Part shown: one piece after another, positions 37,107 to 38,660 of the stretch
How positions within the stretch are numbered: the stretch's first letter is position 1
How the letters are laid out: every line of letters starts with the position of its first letter
Assembly: GCA_027592945.1 (NCBI GenBank)
Contig: JAQCJP010000005.1
Span: forward strand, 1-38,660
From: Planctomycetota bacterium
Lineage (GTDB): Bacteria > Planctomycetota > Planctomycetia > Pirellulales > UBA1268
Reading direction: 5' to 3'
DNA length: 38,660 nucleotides
Notes under the pieces: model-generated
Told to the model about the DNA's origin: nothing
Seen by the model: the letters and a program-made list of their open reading frames with translations, nothing else
Database searches by the model: none
Position numbers and translations under genes: made by a program

Positions 37107-38293
37107 GCTGCACCTCCGTAGCGGGCGAGGATGCGCTTGCGGGCGCTGGGTTGGATGTTGGCGCGGCTGGCGTCGCCACCGTAGTGCTCGATCAGACGGT
37201 GGTCCATTACCCGGCGCCAGAGCGGCGGGATCCAGGCAAGGACGATCATCCCGGCGTAGCCGGTGGGCAGCTGCGGCGCTTCTTCGACGTGGCGCAGGGC
37301 CTGGTAGCGGCGGGTCGGGTTGGCGTGGTGGTCGGAGTGCCGCTGGAGGTGGTAGAGCAGCACATTGGAGGCGATGCTGTTGCTGTTCCAGCTGTGCTCG
37401 GCGCGGCAGCGCTCGTAGCGGCCGTCCTCCTGTTTCTGACGCAGGAGCCCGTAGTGCTCCAGGTAGTTGACGACCTCGAGCAGCGAGAAGCCGAGCACCG
37501 CCTGGATCAGCAGATAGGGCAGGACGACCGGGCCGAAGCCGATCGCCAGGGCCGCGAAGAGCACGACGGTCATCGTCCAGGCGCCGACGAGGTCGTTGTG
37601 GAGGCTCCAGTGCGACTTACCGAGCCGGTCGAGGCGGGTGCACTCGATCCCCCAGGCCGAACTGAGACTGCCGGCGACGGTGCGAGGCAGGAAGGCCCAG
37701 AAGCTCTCGCCCAGCCGCGAGCTGGCCGGGTCCTCGGGGGTCGCGACGCGCACGTGGTGGCCGCGATTGTGCTCAATGTAGAAGTGCCCGTAGCCGGTCT
37801 GGGCGAGGGCGACGCGGCTCAGCCACTTCTCCAGGCTGTCGCGCTTGTGGCCGAGCTCGTGCGCAGCGTTGATCGCGATGCCGCCGACAACGCCCATGGT
37901 CAGCGCCAGGCCGATGCCCTCCAGCCCGCTCAGGTCGCCGCTCGACCAGAGCCAGCAGGCGAAGACGAGGCCGGCGTACTGGACCGGGATGAAGAGGTAC
38001 GTACACCAGCGGTAGTAGCGGTCCTGCTCCAGCCACTTAAGGATGCTGTCAGGCGGGTTGGAGGGATCGACCCCGATCGCGATGTCAAGGAGCGGGAGGA
38101 CGCCGAAGACGAACAGCGGGCCGACGAACCAGAAGCCCTCGAAGCCGGTAACCGCGACACTCGCCCAGGCGATGAACGGCGCGAAGGGAATGATCAGCCC
38201 GAGCAGCCAGGCGTAGCGCTTGCTGTCCTTCCAGGTCGCCGCGTTGAGCTCTACCACCGGCTCCTGATCGTGGCTATCCGCCACTGCGTCCAT
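37103..38293 (-). CDS. alkB: Alkane 1-monooxygenase (AlkB-type membrane diiron hydroxylase)
   Basis: His boxes NAAHELGHK, EHNRGHHVRVATPEDPASSRLGESFW, NYLEHYGLLR and LQRHSDHHANPTRRYQ, all in canonical order. Confidence 0.94.
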   Translation of the reverse strand: MDAVADSHDQEPVVELNAATWKDSKRYAWLLGLIIPFAPFIAWASVAVTGFEGFWFVGPLFVFGVLPLLDIAIGVDPSNPPDSILKWLEQDRYYRWCTYLFIPVQYAGLVFACWLWSSGDLSGLEGIGLALTMGVVGGIAINAAHELGHKRDSLEKWLSRVALAQTGYGHFYIEHNRGHHVRVATPEDPASSRLGESFWAFLPRTVAGSLSSAWGIECTRLDRLGKSHWSLHNDLVGAWTMTVVLFAALAIGFGPVVLPYLLIQAVLGFSLLEVVNYLEHYGLLRQKQEDGRYERCRAEHSWNSNSIASNVLLYHLQRHSDHHANPTRRYQALRHVEEAPQLPTGYAGMIVLAWIPPLWRRVMDHRLIEHYGGDASRANIQPSARKRILARYGGAA

Positions 38294-38339
38294 TCAATTC
38301 CTCCTCGGCAGACTCCCGGGAATTGTAACACTCGCTTTC

Positions 38340-38353
38340 AAGTTTGTGAACTT
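38340..38353. promoter_or_regulatory. Short palindrome in the alkB upstream region, candidate operator
   Basis: AAGTT-TGTG-AACTT, 47 bp upstream of the alkB start in a locally AT-richer stretch. Confidence 0.3.
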
Positions 38354-38474
38354 TGTCAACCGGCGCAACAGGGCAGAGCAGTTTGTCGGCGACCATTCCG
38401 CTCCTCCTTCCGAAACCCTCGTTCTTTAGGGCAAAGGACAGCGGAGCGGGGTTTTTGGGGGCTGGCTACCCTGC

Positions 38475-38660
38475 GTGACCGTGTGCACGCTGCTTGGAAT
38501 CCTGCAGGTGATCATCTCGGGGGTGCTGATCTTTCTGATCCGCCTGCACTCCGGGAAAGACACCGGGCTGTCCGGCACCCTCGGCATCGGCGGGGGCGGC
38601 GGTCACGCCACGGAAGGCTGCTGCGACGCGAATCAAAAGCCCCGCTCGCACGCCACGTCA
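38475..38660 (+). CDS. Partial SecG-like ORF running off the window edge
   Basis: GTG start; VTVCTLLGILQVIISGVLIFLIRLHSGKDTGLSGTLGIGGGGGHATEGCC...; the LxHSGKxxGLS motif is typical of SecG. Sequence after the Gly run is atypical. Confidence 0.5.
   Translation, partial: MTVCTLLGILQVIISGVLIFLIRLHSGKDTGLSGTLGIGGGGGHATEGCCDANQKPRSHATS

Noticed and set aside
1-38660. CRISPR arrays, tRNA/rRNA genes, transposase or phage genes
   Set aside because: No regularly spaced direct repeats, cloverleaf-like segments, rRNA stretches or transposase/integrase motifs were recognised; a tRNAscan/Infernal run would be needed to exclude small RNAs formally.

Overview
The window is a high-GC, gene-dense chromosomal segment. 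About 32.9 kb has a planctomycete-like look: three PEP-CTERM proteins, long co-directional operons and dispersed hairpin repeats. Recognisable genes are an HdeD/DUF308 fragment, a DinB-family protein, a one-subunit L-serine dehydratase, purN, ileS, an MFS transporter, an arginine succinyltransferase (AST) cluster (M20 hydrolase-astA-astD-astB), thiD, a Gfo/Idh/MocA oxidoreductase, a purine nucleoside phosphorylase, argJ, argC, split coaB and coaC, rpoZ, gmk, yicC, secG, tpiA and an alkaline phosphatase. The right end (about 30.5-38.66 kb) looks accessory. It has an RND/MMPL exporter divergent from a tailoring-type operon: a fused ICMT/MddA-like membrane methyltransferase + UbiG-like methyltransferase, a geranylgeranyl-reductase-like flavoprotein and a UbiE-like methyltransferase. 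An actinobacterial-looking alkB-rubredoxin pair and a partial second secG-like ORF follow at the edge. The points most worth follow-up are (1) this lipid/quinone tailoring locus with its two-methyltransferase fusion and no visible polyketide synthase, (2) the AST cluster lacking astC/astE but carrying an M20 hydrolase, (3) a dispersed ~110-130 bp hairpin repeat family bracketing PEP-CTERM genes, with a REP-like structured element beside one copy, and (4) the possible transfer or contig-chimera boundary near 36.8 kb. No tRNA, rRNA, CRISPR array or transposase gene was recognised. All family calls are by eye from the translations; no search was run.
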